64,000 nt of DNA from Photobacterium salinisoli (GTDB lineage Bacteria; Pseudomonadota; Gammaproteobacteria; Enterobacterales; Vibrionaceae). The DNA lies in contig NZ_QZMS01000007.1 of the NCBI RefSeq assembly GCF_003614885.1, positions 2,232,001 to 2,296,000 on the forward strand, given 5' to 3'. The notes beneath the pieces were generated by a model. It was given only the letters and a program-made list of their open reading frames with translations, was not told where the DNA came from and searched no databases. The position numbers and the translations under genes were made by a program. Of this stretch, positions 37,492 through 48,478 are shown one piece after another; position 1 is the first letter of the stretch, and each line of letters opens with the position of its first letter.

Positions 37492-38475
37492 GTGAAACAC
37501 CTACTGATAACCTTACCCCTGCTGGCTGCCGCGACGTCCGCCGCCGCCCAGCCGACTTTAACGGTTTACACCTACAGCTCTTTTACCGCAGATTGGGGAC
37601 CGGGTCCGGCCATCGAAACCGCGTTTGAGAAAGAATGCGGCTGCGATCTGCAGTTTGTCGCCCTGGACGATGGTGTGTCGATCCTCAACCGGGTTCGTCT
37701 GGAAGGCAAAAGCAGCAAAGCCGATGTGCTGTTAGGGCTGGATAACAACCTGATGACGGAAGCCAAAAAAACCGGGCTGCTGGCCACACACCAAGTGGAT
37801 ACCGCGGCGGTCACCATTCCGGGCGGCTGGAAAGACGATACCTTTGTTCCTTTCGACTATGGTTACTTCGCTTTCATTTACGACAGCAAGAAACTGAATA
37901 ACCCGCCAGACAGCCTGAAAGCCCTGGTTGAGCGCAACGATCTGACCATGATTTACCAGGATCCCCGCACCTCGACGCCGGGACAGGGTCTGATGCTGTG
38001 GGTGAAATCTGTCTATGGCGATCAAGCGGCCGGTGCCTGGCAGCAACTGGCGAAGAAAACCGTGACTGTGACCAAAGGCTGGTCAGAGGCGTATAATATG
38101 TTCCTCAACGGCGAGGCCGATCTGGTGCTCTCTTACACGACGTCGCCGGCCTACCACCTGATTGCCGAACAAGAAGATAAATACAAAGCCGCCAACTTCA
38201 GCGAAGGCCACTATATGCAGGTGGAAGTCGCCGCCAAGCTCAAAAACAGCCGCAACAGTGAACTGGCCGAGCAGTTTCTTAACTTCATCCTGACCCCGGG
38301 CTTCCAGTCGCACATTCCAACGGGCAACTGGATGTATCCGGTCACCGCCCAGGATCTGCCTGACGGGTTCAGTACCCTGACGTTGCCTGCCAAGTCGCTG
38401 GAATTTTCCGCCGACCAAGTCGCGAAAGAGCGTAAAAGCTGGATCCGCGAGTGGCAGACTGCCCTGACCCAGTAA
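37492..38475 (+). CDS. thiB: thiamine ABC transporter, periplasmic binding protein
   Basis: This 327-residue periplasmic solute-binding protein binds thiamine, TMP or TPP. The signal peptide is VKHLLITLPLLAAATSAAA with cleavage near AAAQ, followed by the family start LTVYTYSSFTADWGPGPAIE. YGYFAFIYDSKKL and TTSPAYHLIAEQEDKYKA are also conserved. The GTG at 37492 is chosen because AGGAG lies 6 bp upstream and the signal peptide begins there. It is the first gene of thiBPQ behind the TPP riboswitch. Confidence 0.94.
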   Translation: MKHLLITLPLLAAATSAAAQPTLTVYTYSSFTADWGPGPAIETAFEKECGCDLQFVALDDGVSILNRVRLEGKSSKADVLLGLDNNLMTEAKKTGLLATHQVDTAAVTIPGGWKDDTFVPFDYGYFAFIYDSKKLNNPPDSLKALVERNDLTMIYQDPRTSTPGQGLMLWVKSVYGDQAAGAWQQLAKKTVTVTKGWSEAYNMFLNGEADLVLSYTTSPAYHLIAEQEDKYKAANFSEGHYMQVEVAAKLKNSRNSELAEQFLNFILTPGFQSHIPTGNWMYPVTAQDLPDGFSTLTLPAKSLEFSADQVAKERKSWIREWQTALTQ

Positions 38476-38491
38476 GGCAATAGGACAGATC

Positions 38492-40105
38492 TTGTTATTC
38501 TCCCGTTCCAGCCTGCCCGGCCTGTTAAGCGCCGGGCTGATACTGCTTGTGGTCGGCGGGGCGCTCAGCGCATTGCTGAGCCAGGCCACTGAACTGCAAC
38601 CACTCAGCTTATGGCAGGATCCTTACCTGCGCCATGTCACGGCCTTCAGCTTTGAACAGGCCCTGTTATCGACCCTGCTCAGTGTGATTCCGGCGATCCC
38701 TGTGGCTTACGCCCTGTCGCGGCGCCGTTTTCCGGGCCGGACGGTATTGCTCAGGTTGTTTGCCATGACAGTGGTTCTGCCAGTGCTGGTCGCGGTGTTT
38801 GGTTTGCTGGCTATCTACGGCAACAGTGGTTTGCTGGCACAATTGCTGGCAGGACTGGACATGACCCTGCCGTTCAGCATTTACGGCCTGAACGGTATTC
38901 TGCTCGCCCATGTTTTCCTCAATCTGCCGCTGGCAAGCCGCTTGCTGCTGCAAAGCCTGGAAGGCATTCCGGCGGAACAACATCAGCTGGCGGCCCATCT
39001 GGGCATGAAAGGCTGGCCGCTGTTCCGGCTGGTCGCCTGGCCGCGGCTGCGCCAGCAACTGCCGCAGGTGGCCGGGCTGGTATTCATGCTGTGTTTTACC
39101 AGCTTTGCGGTCATTATGTCGCTCGGTGGCGGTCCGAAAGCTACCACGATCGAGCTGGCTATCTATCAGGCGCTGAGATACGACTTTGATCTGGCCGCCG
39201 GTGCCATGCTGGCGTTATGGCAGATGCTGCTGTGCTGCACGCTGGTCCTGTTCGGCCAGCGCTTTGCCCGACCGCTGACAACCCTGAGTGGCCGGGTTCA
39301 GCAGGGCCATCCGAATTATCTCGACAGCCGCTCGGCCAGATTGTGGGACGGATGCTGGATTGGCTTAGTGCTGCTGCTGGTACTGCCGCCTATGCTGGCG
39401 GTGCTCGGCGCCGGACTCAATGCCCAGCTGCCGCAGCTGCTGAGCACCCCCGCCCTGTGGCAGGCGATCAGCCATTCATTGCAAATCGCGCTGCTGGCCT
39501 GCCTGCTGGCACTGATCAGCGGCATCGCTATCCTTTGTGCCAGCCGTTACTGGCGACTGCAGCGCTACCGTTTCTCTGCCGACGGGCTGGAGCTGGTTGG
39601 CACCATTATTCTGGTCACCCCCGGGCTGGTGATCAGCACAGGGTTGTTTTTGCTGCTGCGCGAAGTCACCGACGTCTTTGCCTCGGCCTTCTGGGTGGTG
39701 GTGGCTGTGAATGCCCTGATGGCACTGCCTTATGTGATCAAAACCCTGAGCCAGCCGATGCTGCATCTCGCCCAGCAATACAATCCGCTGTGCCAGAGTT
39801 TGGGCATGCGCGGCCTGTCGCGCCTGTACCTGGTGGAATGGCGGGCATTGCGTAAGCCTGTCGCCCAGGCCATGGCGATCAGCTTCGTGTTATCGCTGGG
39901 CGATCTGGGGGCTATTGCCCTGTTCGGCAGCCAGGATTTTCAGACCCTGCCCCTTTACCTGTTCCAGCTGATGGACAGTTATCAGATGGAGGCCGCCGCC
40001 GTTGCTGCCCTGCTGCTGCTTTTGCTCAGTCTGGGCATTTTCACTGTGGTGGAAAGCCTGCTAATGTCCCGGTCTTCCTCGTCTGCCCGCACTGCTAACG
40101 GATAA
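38492..40105 (+). CDS. thiP: thiamine ABC transporter, permease
   Basis: The 537-residue permease has a tandem duplicated inner-membrane-component domain. About 12 hydrophobic segments occur, with EAA-type cytoplasmic loops in each half: HLGMKGWPLFRLVAWPRLRQ near residue 170 and SLGMRGLSRLYLVEWRALRK near 440. The start appears to be TTG at 38492, with AGGAC 6 bp upstream, 16 bp after thiB. It couples with ThiQ for ATP-driven thiamine uptake. Confidence 0.93.
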   Translation: MLFSRSSLPGLLSAGLILLVVGGALSALLSQATELQPLSLWQDPYLRHVTAFSFEQALLSTLLSVIPAIPVAYALSRRRFPGRTVLLRLFAMTVVLPVLVAVFGLLAIYGNSGLLAQLLAGLDMTLPFSIYGLNGILLAHVFLNLPLASRLLLQSLEGIPAEQHQLAAHLGMKGWPLFRLVAWPRLRQQLPQVAGLVFMLCFTSFAVIMSLGGGPKATTIELAIYQALRYDFDLAAGAMLALWQMLLCCTLVLFGQRFARPLTTLSGRVQQGHPNYLDSRSARLWDGCWIGLVLLLVLPPMLAVLGAGLNAQLPQLLSTPALWQAISHSLQIALLACLLALISGIAILCASRYWRLQRYRFSADGLELVGTIILVTPGLVISTGLFLLLREVTDVFASAFWVVVAVNALMALPYVIKTLSQPMLHLAQQYNPLCQSLGMRGLSRLYLVEWRALRKPVAQAMAISFVLSLGDLGAIALFGSQDFQTLPLYLFQLMDSYQMEAAAVAALLLLLLSLGIFTVVESLLMSRSSSSARTANG

Positions 40106-40108
40106 CTT

Positions 40109-40834
40109 ATGACTGCACCTATGCTCTCTTTGTCTCAACTGAGCCATTGCTACCGTCACCATAATCAGGAGCCGATGCAGCTCAGCTTTGATCTGTCGGT
40201 CGCGCAAGGCGATATTCTGGCGGTGATCGGCCCCAGCGGAGCCGGTAAAAGTACCCTGCTGGCCATGATCGCCGGTTTTCTCCGGCCGGACAGTGGTGAA
40301 CTGAGGATCAACGGGGAAGTGATCGACCGGCAGAATCCGGCCGAGCGGCCGTTGTCTATTCTGTTTCAGGATCACAACCTGTTTCCGCATCTGAGCGTGT
40401 TCGACAATATCGCTCTGGGAATCCATCCCGGGCTGCGCCTCAGTGCCGCTGACAAAGCTCAGATCAAAGAGGCAGCAATGCGGGTCGGCATCGACCATTA
40501 TCTGGATCGCCTGCCGGAACAACTGTCTGGCGGCCAGAAACAGCGAGTTGCTCTGGCGCGCTGCCTGATCAGACACCGTCCCCTGCTGTTGCTGGATGAG
40601 CCGTTTTCCGCGCTGGATCCGGCACTGCGGCAGGAAATGCTGGCTCTGGTCGCCGGGCTGGCTAAGGAAGCCGGGATCACTGTGCTGATGATCACCCACA
40701 GTCCGGACGATGCACTGAAAATTGCCGATCACTGCGCTTTTGTCGATCAGGGTGAAATCCGGGTATGCGGCCCCACCCAGCAAGTGCTGGGGGAGCCGGA
40801 AGATGAAAGGTTAAGGAAGTATCTCGGGCGATGA
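40109..40834 (+). CDS. thiQ: thiamine ABC transporter, ATPase
   Basis: The 241-residue ABC ATPase has Walker A GPSGAGKST near residue 43, signature LSGGQKQRVALARCL near 137, and Walker B LLLLDEPFSALD followed by the ITHSPDDA switch histidine near 200. It is small, as ThiQ usually is. It starts 3 bp after thiP and ends the operon. It is convergent with phoH. Confidence 0.95.
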   Translation: MTAPMLSLSQLSHCYRHHNQEPMQLSFDLSVAQGDILAVIGPSGAGKSTLLAMIAGFLRPDSGELRINGEVIDRQNPAERPLSILFQDHNLFPHLSVFDNIALGIHPGLRLSAADKAQIKEAAMRVGIDHYLDRLPEQLSGGQKQRVALARCLIRHRPLLLLDEPFSALDPALRQEMLALVAGLAKEAGITVLMITHSPDDALKIADHCAFVDQGEIRVCGPTQQVLGEPEDERLRKYLGR

Positions 40835-40871
40835 ATGCTTAAGATCCGCTCGGCGAATCCCGCCCGGTGAA

Positions 40872-42248
40872 TTACAGGTTTTCTTCAGCAAACTCCGCCA
40901 GACGGCTGCGAACCACACCATTGAGGTAAATGTTGGCGCTGCCCTCGAAGTTCTTAAATCGCTCAACGATATAGGTTAAGCCTGATGTGACAGGCGACAG
41001 GTAAGTGGAATCGATCTGTGCCAGGTTACCGGAACAGACCAGCTTAGTGCCTTCACCACAGCGGGTGATGATGGTCTTGATTTGTGAAGCCGTGAGGTTC
41101 TGACACTCATCCAGCAGCACAAATGCGTTCTGGATAGAGCGGCCGCGCATGAAGTTAATCGATTTGAACTGGATGTTGGCTTTTTCGAAGATATATTTCA
41201 TCGAACCGTCCGTGCAGACATCGTGCTTGTGCAAGGCCTCCATTGTGTCTGTCACCGCCGCCAGCCAGGGCATCATTTTCTCTTCTTCCGTGCCGGGCAG
41301 GAAACCGATAGATTCGGCTATGTCCGGGGTATTACGGGTCACAATGATCTTGTCGTACATGCCTTTTTCGATCACCAGCTCCAGTGCGGCAGCCATGGCG
41401 AGGATCGTCTTACCACACCCGGCCGGGCCGGTCAGGATCACCAGATCGATATCAGGATCAAGCAGCGCGTCCATCGCCATTCCCTGATAAATGTTCTTCG
41501 GATGAATGCCCCATGCCTGGCGATGCATCAGGCGCTCATGCCCCAGATCTTTCAGGGTCACCATTTCCCCGTCCAGGCTCTGAATCCGGGCCGCAAAATC
41601 AGTGTCTTCATCAATCAGGTACTGGTTGACGAAGGGCGACTCAAACAGCTCTTGCGGCAGCGTATGCAACGTCGAGCGGCCGCGTTTTTCAGAATGGCAC
41701 TCACCCACACGCTCCCAGAAACTGGCCGGATAGCGGTGGAATCCTTTGGTCAGCAGGCTGACGTCATCAATCAGCTGATCTGACCGGTAATCGTCGACGT
41801 AAAACACCCCGGCGCCTTTCGCACGCAGGCGCATATTGATGTCTTTAGTGATCAGCACCACCTTGCGCGGTGCATAATGATTCTGAAGGTAGAGCACCCC
41901 ATTGAGAATACGGTTGTCACCGGCTTTGTCGGCAAAGGCATGCACGGTTTCGTGAATTTCATAATCAGCAAAAATCGCGATACGGCCTTTGTGATCACCT
42001 TGGTCAGTCAGGGGGATCCCGGCTGAGATTTGTTCCGGTGTGGCATCGTGGAAGATATCTTCGAGGGCGCGGATAGCAACACGGGCATCGCGGGCAACGT
42101 CACGTTTGCTGTCTTTTATCCGGTCGAGTTCTTCCAGAACCGTCATGGGAATCACGACGTCGTGCTCTTTGAAAGAGTAGATGGCGAGGGGTTCGTGTAA
42201 CAGGATGTTGGTATCAAGTACAAAGACTTTCCTATCAGCATCGTCCAT
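40872..42248 (-). CDS. PhoH-family ATPase with N-terminal PIN domain (PhoH2-type)
   Basis: The 458-residue protein has an N-terminal PIN-like nuclease domain (KVFVLDTNILLHEPLAIYSF, with acidic residues of the PIN site) and a C-terminal PhoH ATPase. Walker A is GPAGCGKTILAMAAALELVI near residue 272, and FVLLDECQNLTASQIK near 380 is the Walker B region. Combined PIN-PhoH proteins have been shown elsewhere to be ATP-dependent RNA helicase/RNase enzymes. Start 42248 has AAGGAG upstream; the longer open frame to 42362 lacks a ribosome site. It is divergent from rapA. Confidence 0.9.
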   Translation of the reverse strand: MDDADRKVFVLDTNILLHEPLAIYSFKEHDVVIPMTVLEELDRIKDSKRDVARDARVAIRALEDIFHDATPEQISAGIPLTDQGDHKGRIAIFADYEIHETVHAFADKAGDNRILNGVLYLQNHYAPRKVVLITKDINMRLRAKGAGVFYVDDYRSDQLIDDVSLLTKGFHRYPASFWERVGECHSEKRGRSTLHTLPQELFESPFVNQYLIDEDTDFAARIQSLDGEMVTLKDLGHERLMHRQAWGIHPKNIYQGMAMDALLDPDIDLVILTGPAGCGKTILAMAAALELVIEKGMYDKIIVTRNTPDIAESIGFLPGTEEEKMMPWLAAVTDTMEALHKHDVCTDGSMKYIFEKANIQFKSINFMRGRSIQNAFVLLDECQNLTASQIKTIITRCGEGTKLVCSGNLAQIDSTYLSPVTSGLTYIVERFKNFEGSANIYLNGVVRSRLAEFAEENL

Positions 42249-42447
42249 AGACGTCTCCTTGTTCACCTGAAATAGCCATTGGCAAAGGCTATCATTAATA
42301 AGCCTAAACCCGCTTTTCATTAATGACCGCAAAAAATGAAAATATTGTGACAATTTTCTCACTTGGTGGGCCCATCACTTAGCTCGTGACCTGGCTCCCA
42401 TCATGCAGTACCATTAGCCCCCTTTTTTGCCGGCGCCATTTGTGGCT

Positions 42448-42466
42448 TACACTTAATTTCAGTGTA
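42448..42466. promoter_or_regulatory. inverted repeat in phoH/rapA intergenic region
   Basis: TACACT-TAATTTC-AGTGTA lies in the 287-bp divergent region, 70 bp upstream of rapA and followed by TTGATATAT. It may be a regulator site overlapping the rapA promoter. Nothing else in this gap is clear. Confidence 0.35.
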
Positions 42467-42535
42467 GTTGATATATTCATCGTCGCCGGGATCCAATTCT
42501 CCTTGATTTCAAATATTTAGAAGGTTTTGTCCACT

Positions 42536-45451
42536 ATGCCATTTGCTTTGGGTCAACGCTGGATCAGTGATACTGAAAGTGATTTAGGGTTAGGAACTGT
42601 GGTCGCAATGGATGCGCGTACTGTCACCCTTATGTTTGCCGCCAGCGAAGAGAATCGCGTGTATGCCCGCCATGATGCCCCTGTCACGCGTGTGATGTTC
42701 AACGCCGGTGATGTGACTGAGAGCCAGGAGGGCTGGTCGCTCAGGGTCGAGCAAGTGGAAGAACAACAAGGGGTACTGACCTATGTCGGTACCCGTACCG
42801 ATACCGGGGAAGAAAATGTGTCGCTGCGCGAAATCTTCCTCAGTAACCAGATCCGTTTTAACAAGCCGCAGGACAAGCTGTTCGCCGGTCAGATTGACCG
42901 TATGGACCGTTTCGCCCTGCGCTACCGCGCCCTGAAAAACCAGCATCAGCAGCACAAGAGCCCGCTGCGCGGCTTGTGTGGTATGCGTGCCGGCCTGATC
43001 CCTCACCAGTTGTTTATTGCCCATGAGGTGGGCCGCCGCTTCGCCCCCCGTGTCTTGCTGGCCGACGAAGTGGGCCTGGGTAAAACCATTGAAGCCGGCA
43101 TGATCATCCACCAGCAGGTGCTGGCAGGGCGCGCCGAACGCATTCTGATCCTGGTGCCGGAAACATTGCAGCATCAGTGGCTGGTCGAAATGATGCGCCG
43201 CTTCAACCTGTATTTTTCTATCTTCGATGAAGAGCGCTGTGTCGAAGCCATTGCCGAGGCGGCCAATCCGTTTGAGACCGCGCAGTATGTGCTGTGTTCA
43301 CTGGATTTTCTGCGCAAGAGCCGACGCCGTTTCGAGCAGGCACTGGACGCCGACTGGGATCTGCTGGTTGTTGATGAAGCCCACCATCTGGTGTGGAGTG
43401 AAGAGGCACCAAGCCGGGAATACCAGGTGGTGGAAGCTCTGGCCGAGAAAACGCCGGGCTGTCTGTTGCTGACCGCCACCCCGGATCAGTTGGGCCACCA
43501 GAGTCATTTCGCCCGGCTGCGTCTGCTCGACCCGGATCGCTTCTATGATTACAACGCCTTTCTGGATGAAGAGCGCCAGTACGCCCCGGTCGCAGATGCC
43601 GTGTCAGACTTGCTGGCCGGTAAAAAACTGGACGAAGAAAGCCGCTCGACACTGATCAACCTGCTGCCAGAGCAGGATATTGGGCCCTTGCTCGATACCC
43701 TGGCCGGTAGCAGCGATGAAGAGACTCAGCGTGCTGCCCGTCAGGAGCTGATCGACAACCTGATGGACCGTCACGGCACCGGCCGCGTGCTGTTCCGTAA
43801 TACCCGTGCAGCGGTGCAGGGTTTTCCTCAGCGTCACCTGAATCTGTACCCGCTGGCCATGCCAAGCCAGTACAGCACCGCCATGCGTGTGGCCGGTATG
43901 ATGATGGGTAAAATCAGCGAAGAAGAAAAAGTGCTCAAGCTGCTGTACCCGGAAGATATTTATCAGGAGTTTGAAGGTGAATCGGCCACCTGGTGGAACT
44001 TTGATCCGCGGGTAACCTGGCTGCTGGATTTCCTCAAAGCAAACCGCAATGAAAAAGTGCTGGTGATCTGCTCCCGGGCGCAAACGGCGCTCAATCTGGA
44101 GCAGGCGCTGCGTGAAAAAGAAGGCATCCGCGCCACTGTGTTTCACGAAGGCATGTCGATTCTGGATCGCGACAAAGCGGCGGCTTATTTCGCTCAGGCT
44201 GAAGACGGCGCGCAAGTATTGCTGTGTTCAGAAATCGGCTCTGAAGGCCGCAACTTCCAGTTTGCCAACCAGCTGGTGATGTTCGACCTGCCCAACAATC
44301 CGGATCTGCTGGAACAACGTATCGGCCGACTGGACCGCATCGGCCAGCAACGGGATATCGAGATTCACGTGCCGCACCTGCAGGGCACTTCGCAGGCGCT
44401 GCTGGCGCATTGGTATAACGAGGGCCTCAATGCCTTTGAAGAGACCTGCCCGACTGGCCGCGCCGTGTATGAAGCGATTCAGCCACAGCTGATCACCCTG
44501 CTGGCCAGTGAAAATCACAGTGCTGAGGCGCTGGACTCACTGATCGCCGACAGTGCCCGCATGCACACTGAGCTGAAGAGCAAAATGGAGCAGGGCCGCG
44601 ATCGTCTGCTGGAGATCCATTCCAACGGTGGCGATGCCGCCCGTGAACTGGTCGAGCAGATTGCTGCCAAAGACGGCGACACCAATCTGGTGACCTTCGC
44701 GCTGGGGCTGTTTGATACCGTGGGCCTCAATCAGGATGACAGAGGCGAAAACGCCCTGGTGATCACCCCGTCTGAGCACATGCTGGTATCGAGTTTCCCG
44801 GGCTTGCCGCAGGATGGCTGCACCATCACCTTTGACCGTGATACCGCGCTGTCACGGGAAGACATGCACTTTATCAGCTGGGAACATCCGATGATTCAGG
44901 GCGGGATTGACCTGCTGCTGTCGGAAGGTGTCGGCACCACGGCGGTGTCTTTGCTCAAGAACAAGGCACTGCCTGCCGGTACACTGTTGCTGGAACTGGT
45001 GTACGTGGTCGATGCCCAGGCACCTAAGCAATCCGGGATCGGCCGCTTCCTGCCGCATACACCTATCCGTATCCTGCTCGATGCCAAAGGCAACAACCTG
45101 TCGGATAAAGTCGAGTTCGAAGGCTTCAACCGCCAGCTGAGCCCGGTCAACCGTCATCTGGGCAGTAAACTGGTCAACTCGGTTCAGAGAGACATCCATG
45201 CTCTGATCGCCGCCGGTGATCAGCTGGTCGAGCCGGAGCTGGCCAAAGTTCGCCAGACCGCGCAACAGGAGATGGAAAACTCCTTAGGGGCAGAGCTGGC
45301 CCGTCTGCAGGCCCTGAAATCCGTTAACCCTAATATCCGGGATGATGAGCTGGAGTTGCTGCAGAGCCAGATTCAGGATCTCACCGCTTACATCAGCAAA
45401 GCCCAGATTCAGCTCGATTCGCTGCGTGTTATTGCGGTCAGCCATAACTGA
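42536..45451 (+). CDS. rapA: RNA polymerase-associated protein RapA (HepA)
   Basis: The 971-residue Swi2/Snf2-type ATPase recycles RNA polymerase after transcription. It begins [20 protein letters not shown] like the E. coli protein. N-terminal Tudor-like domains come first, then the helicase core with Walker [14 protein letters not shown] near residue 180, DEAH box [20 protein letters not shown] near 278, and motif [14 protein letters not shown] near 595. ATG 42536 is preferred to a TTG three codons upstream because it matches the family start. It is followed by rluA, as in other gammaproteobacteria. Confidence 0.96.
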   Translation: MPFALGQRWISDTESDLGLGTVVAMDARTVTLMFAASEENRVYARHDAPVTRVMFNAGDVTESQEGWSLRVEQVEEQQGVLTYVGTRTDTGEENVSLREIFLSNQIRFNKPQDKLFAGQIDRMDRFALRYRALKNQHQQHKSPLRGLCGMRAGLIPHQLFIAHEVGRRFAPRVLLADEVGLGKTIEAGMIIHQQVLAGRAERILILVPETLQHQWLVEMMRRFNLYFSIFDEERCVEAIAEAANPFETAQYVLCSLDFLRKSRRRFEQALDADWDLLVVDEAHHLVWSEEAPSREYQVVEALAEKTPGCLLLTATPDQLGHQSHFARLRLLDPDRFYDYNAFLDEERQYAPVADAVSDLLAGKKLDEESRSTLINLLPEQDIGPLLDTLAGSSDEETQRAARQELIDNLMDRHGTGRVLFRNTRAAVQGFPQRHLNLYPLAMPSQYSTAMRVAGMMMGKISEEEKVLKLLYPEDIYQEFEGESATWWNFDPRVTWLLDFLKANRNEKVLVICSRAQTALNLEQALREKEGIRATVFHEGMSILDRDKAAAYFAQAEDGAQVLLCSEIGSEGRNFQFANQLVMFDLPNNPDLLEQRIGRLDRIGQQRDIEIHVPHLQGTSQALLAHWYNEGLNAFEETCPTGRAVYEAIQPQLITLLASENHSAEALDSLIADSARMHTELKSKMEQGRDRLLEIHSNGGDAARELVEQIAAKDGDTNLVTFALGLFDTVGLNQDDRGENALVITPSEHMLVSSFPGLPQDGCTITFDRDTALSREDMHFISWEHPMIQGGIDLLLSEGVGTTAVSLLKNKALPAGTLLLELVYVVDAQAPKQSGIGRFLPHTPIRILLDAKGNNLSDKVEFEGFNRQLSPVNRHLGSKLVNSVQRDIHALIAAGDQLVEPELAKVRQTAQQEMENSLGAELARLQALKSVNPNIRDDELELLQSQIQDLTAYISKAQIQLDSLRVIAVSHN

Positions 45452-45540
45452 TAGCTTCCCCTCTGGGCGGTAGGTACTCGCTGCCGCCCTGTGTTACCAT
45501 TTCACCGCTGCCTGTGCGTACAACCTGAGATAGCACCAAC

Positions 45541-46233
45541 ATGAACCCCTTACCACCGCTGGACTATAATCCGCCTACAACCCCCTGGCTGGATGTTCTG
45601 TATGTTGACCGCGATATCATAGCCGTCAACAAACCTTCCGGTTTGCTGTCTAATCCCGGCCGCGATCCGGCTCATGCTGACAGTGTGTTTAACCGCGTCC
45701 TTGCCGAGCATCCCAAAGCACAGATTGTGCATCGTCTGGACATGGCGACTTCCGGGCTGATCATACTGTCACTGAACAAGGATGCCGAACGGCACCTCAA
45801 GGCACAGTTCCGTGAGCGCCAGACTGAAAAAGTCTATTACGCCCGGGTCTGGGGCACACCGGAACAACACAGCGGCACCATAGATTTACCGCTGATTTGC
45901 GACTGGCCCAACCGCCCGATGCAGAAAGTCTGTTTTGACGACGGCAAACCCTCGGTGACCCATTATGAGGTGATCGCCAGTGACGGCCAGAGCAGCTTAG
46001 TCAGACTGCGTCCGGTCACTGGGCGCTCTCATCAGCTTCGTGTTCACATGCTGGCGCTGGGTCACCCGATCCTGGGCGATGGCTTCTATGCTCACGATCA
46101 AGCCAAAGCACTGGCCCCCCGCCTGCAACTGCACGCGGCGGAACTGCGCTTTTTCCACCCCTACAGCAACGAAGCACGTCATGTGTTCGCACCCTGCGAA
46201 TTCTATCCCGACGCGCCCGAGCGGACGCTCTAA
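45541..46233 (+). CDS. rluA: dual-specificity rRNA/tRNA pseudouridine synthase RluA
   Basis: The 230-residue pseudouridine synthase modifies 23S rRNA U746 and tRNA U32 in relatives. The catalytic aspartate is in HRLDMATSGLIILSLNKDAE near residue 64. VNKPSGLLSNPGRDP and LRPVTGRSHQLRVHMLALGH complete the family signature. It has no N-terminal S4 domain, which fits RluA rather than RluC/D. It lies 89 bp after rapA and probably belongs to its transcript. Confidence 0.93.
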   Translation: MNPLPPLDYNPPTTPWLDVLYVDRDIIAVNKPSGLLSNPGRDPAHADSVFNRVLAEHPKAQIVHRLDMATSGLIILSLNKDAERHLKAQFRERQTEKVYYARVWGTPEQHSGTIDLPLICDWPNRPMQKVCFDDGKPSVTHYEVIASDGQSSLVRLRPVTGRSHQLRVHMLALGHPILGDGFYAHDQAKALAPRLQLHAAELRFFHPYSNEARHVFAPCEFYPDAPERTL

Positions 46234-46356
46234 GCACTGACCGGCCTTACCTGCCGACCCTGTCGTCGGCAGTTTGGTTTACCCGGCTTGCAGCCGGCCA
46301 CCCGCTGGTGTTTACTGTGTGCCATCAAGCACACGTATCAGCAGGGAGCCAGAGTG

Positions 46357-47310
46357 ATGCATCACATCGTTTTTCTCGACCGCGACACCATACCCCATCA
46401 AATCACGCTGCCCCGTCCGGCCTTTGCGCACCAATGGCAGGAATACCCGACCAGCTCTCAGGCGCAAATTGTCGAACGGCTGCAACAGGCCACCATAGCC
46501 ATCACCAACAAAGTCGTGCTCAATGCCGACACTCTGCGTCAGCTGCCGCAGCTGAAAATGATCGCCATTGCCGCCACTGGCACCAATAATGTCGATCTGG
46601 ACTACTGCCGCGAGCACGGCATAGTGGTCAGTAACATTCGCGGTTATGCCACCGGCTCGGTGCCAGAGCATGTCATTGCCATGCTGTTTGCGCTCAAGCG
46701 CAACCTGTTCGCGTACCACAAAGATATTCAGGCCGGCGTCTGGCAGGAGAAGAAGCAATTTTGCTTTTTCAGCCACCCGATTGGCGATGTGGCCGGCAGC
46801 ACACTGGGAGTGATCGGCAGCGGCAGCCTGGGACAGGCCGTCGGTAAACTGGCCTCAGCCCTTGGCATGAAGGTAGTGTTTGCGGAGCGCAAAGGCGCAG
46901 CGTCATGCCGCGACGGTTACCTGCCTTTTGAGCAGGTGCTTCAAACCGCCGATGCCATTACGCTGCACTGTCCGCTCAGTGAGGAAACGACAAATTTGAT
47001 TGCCGCACCTGAGCTGGCCCAAATGAAGCCCGGCAGCCTGCTGATCAATACCGGCCGCGGCGGGCTGGTTAACGAAGAGGATCTGGTTGAAGCACTGCGA
47101 TCCGGCCACCTGGGCGGTGCCGGGTGCGATGTGTTTACCCGGGAGCCCGCCGACGAGTCCAACCCGCTGCTGGCAAACGCAGATTTGCCAAACCTGCTGC
47201 TGACGCCCCATGTCGCCTGGGGAGCGGACTCGGCGATTCAGGCGCTGGCCAATCAGCTGATCGATAACCTGGAAGGCTTTGTTGCCGGCCGCCCTCAGCA
47301 CTGTGTCTGA
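46357..47310 (+). CDS. D-2-hydroxyacid dehydrogenase (NAD-binding)
   Basis: The 317-residue enzyme of the D-isomer-specific 2-hydroxyacid dehydrogenase family has an N-terminal catalytic domain (AIAATGTNNVDLDYCREHGI). Its Rossmann motif GVIGSGSLGQAVGKLASALG is near residue 150, and TLHCPLSEETTNLIAAPE and the catalytic histidine region LLTPHVAWGAD are present. GGGAG lies 8 bp upstream of ATG 46357. It most resembles the glycerate/hydroxypyruvate-type members, but the substrate cannot be set from sequence. Confidence 0.88.
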   Translation: MHHIVFLDRDTIPHQITLPRPAFAHQWQEYPTSSQAQIVERLQQATIAITNKVVLNADTLRQLPQLKMIAIAATGTNNVDLDYCREHGIVVSNIRGYATGSVPEHVIAMLFALKRNLFAYHKDIQAGVWQEKKQFCFFSHPIGDVAGSTLGVIGSGSLGQAVGKLASALGMKVVFAERKGAASCRDGYLPFEQVLQTADAITLHCPLSEETTNLIAAPELAQMKPGSLLINTGRGGLVNEEDLVEALRSGHLGGAGCDVFTREPADESNPLLANADLPNLLLTPHVAWGADSAIQALANQLIDNLEGFVAGRPQHCV

Positions 47311-47322
47311 GGGCCTGGCCCC

Positions 47323-48183
47323 TTATTTAAAGCCTTTTTCTTTCTTTATCAGTTCGTAAGCTGCCGTCAGTTCCTGGGCTTTCTGCTTCGCCAGCTCCAT
47401 CATCTCTGGCGGTAAGCCTTTGGCCGCCAGTTTGTCAGGATGGTGCTCGTTCATCAGTTTGCGGTAAGCGCGTTTCAGATCTTTCGGGCTGGCCTCTTGT
47501 TCAACCCCCAGCAGTTCATACGCATCATTGAGTTGATCCCGGGCAGGCGCCCGCCGGAAACCGCCCTGCTGTTGCTGCGACTGTGACTGCTGGCGATAGA
47601 AACCGCCTCCCTGCTGAAAGCGAAAGGCCGCTTCTTGCATATGCAGACGTCTTTCCAGCTGCTGATCGGAAAAACCCAGCGCACGGCCAATCACGAACAG
47701 TAACTGGCGCTCTTTCGGATGCAGGCTGCCGTCGGCAAACGCGGCCTGGATCTGCAATTCCAGGAAAAACTGCAATAAATCGAGCCGTCCCGTACCTTGC
47801 TGACGAACCCGGGTCAGCACTTCCTGCAGGGGAAAATCTTCTGACTTACCGTCACGAAAGGCTTCCTGAGCCAGCCGGCGAGCATCACCGTGCAGCTGCA
47901 TGCGGTCCATAATGGCGCTGGCAACGCGGATTTCTTCCTCAGTCACCCGGCCTTTCGCCTTGGCCATATGACCCATCACAGCAAATGCCGCATGAAAAAA
48001 CGCCGCCTGGCGTTCATGCTGATCGGCCTGACCCTGGCTAAAACGGCCAAAACTGCCGCCCTGATACACACCGGCACGCGCCCGATCGAACTTATGACCC
48101 AAAAAGATGCCTAATAACAACCCGATAGGTCCACCAAGAAGGAAACCAAAAAATGCCCCTAAAATCTTGCCCAACACCTGCAT
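47323..48183 (-). CDS. djlA: membrane-anchored DnaJ-like co-chaperone DjlA
   Basis: The 286-residue type III inner membrane protein has a short N-terminal transmembrane segment (GAFFGFLLGGPIGLLLGIFL). A TerB-like central domain follows (about 55-160), then a glutamine-rich linker (QQSQSQQQQGG), and a C-terminal J domain with HPD in NEHHPDKLAAKGLPP near residue 249. DjlA stimulates DnaK. The stop is 12 bp from the convergent hydroxyacid dehydrogenase stop. The neighbouring lptD is divergent. Confidence 0.94.
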   Translation of the reverse strand: MQVLGKILGAFFGFLLGGPIGLLLGIFLGHKFDRARAGVYQGGSFGRFSQGQADQHERQAAFFHAAFAVMGHMAKAKGRVTEEEIRVASAIMDRMQLHGDARRLAQEAFRDGKSEDFPLQEVLTRVRQQGTGRLDLLQFFLELQIQAAFADGSLHPKERQLLFVIGRALGFSDQQLERRLHMQEAAFRFQQGGGFYRQQSQSQQQQGGFRRAPARDQLNDAYELLGVEQEASPKDLKRAYRKLMNEHHPDKLAAKGLPPEMMELAKQKAQELTAAYELIKKEKGFK

Positions 48184-48478
48184 GTTATACTCTCTGGTAA
48201 TTTGCTAAATTGTGCCCACGAATGCCGTCTAGTCTTACGAAAAGAGATAAGTCTCTCAGCGTGACTTGCTGCCATAAAGCACAGTGCCGTCTGATAAAGA
48301 CCTCGCGGCATAATAGCAGAAAAAACAATAATGAATTTATCCGGTCCGATGATTACAGGGTCCCATAGAGATGCCGATAAGCAGAAATTGCTTTATCATA
48401 GCAGCCTTGATTAAAGGGACGGCAGGGCCGGTCTGGACACCTTTGCGCTATATCATGAACACAGGAAATTAAATCTCA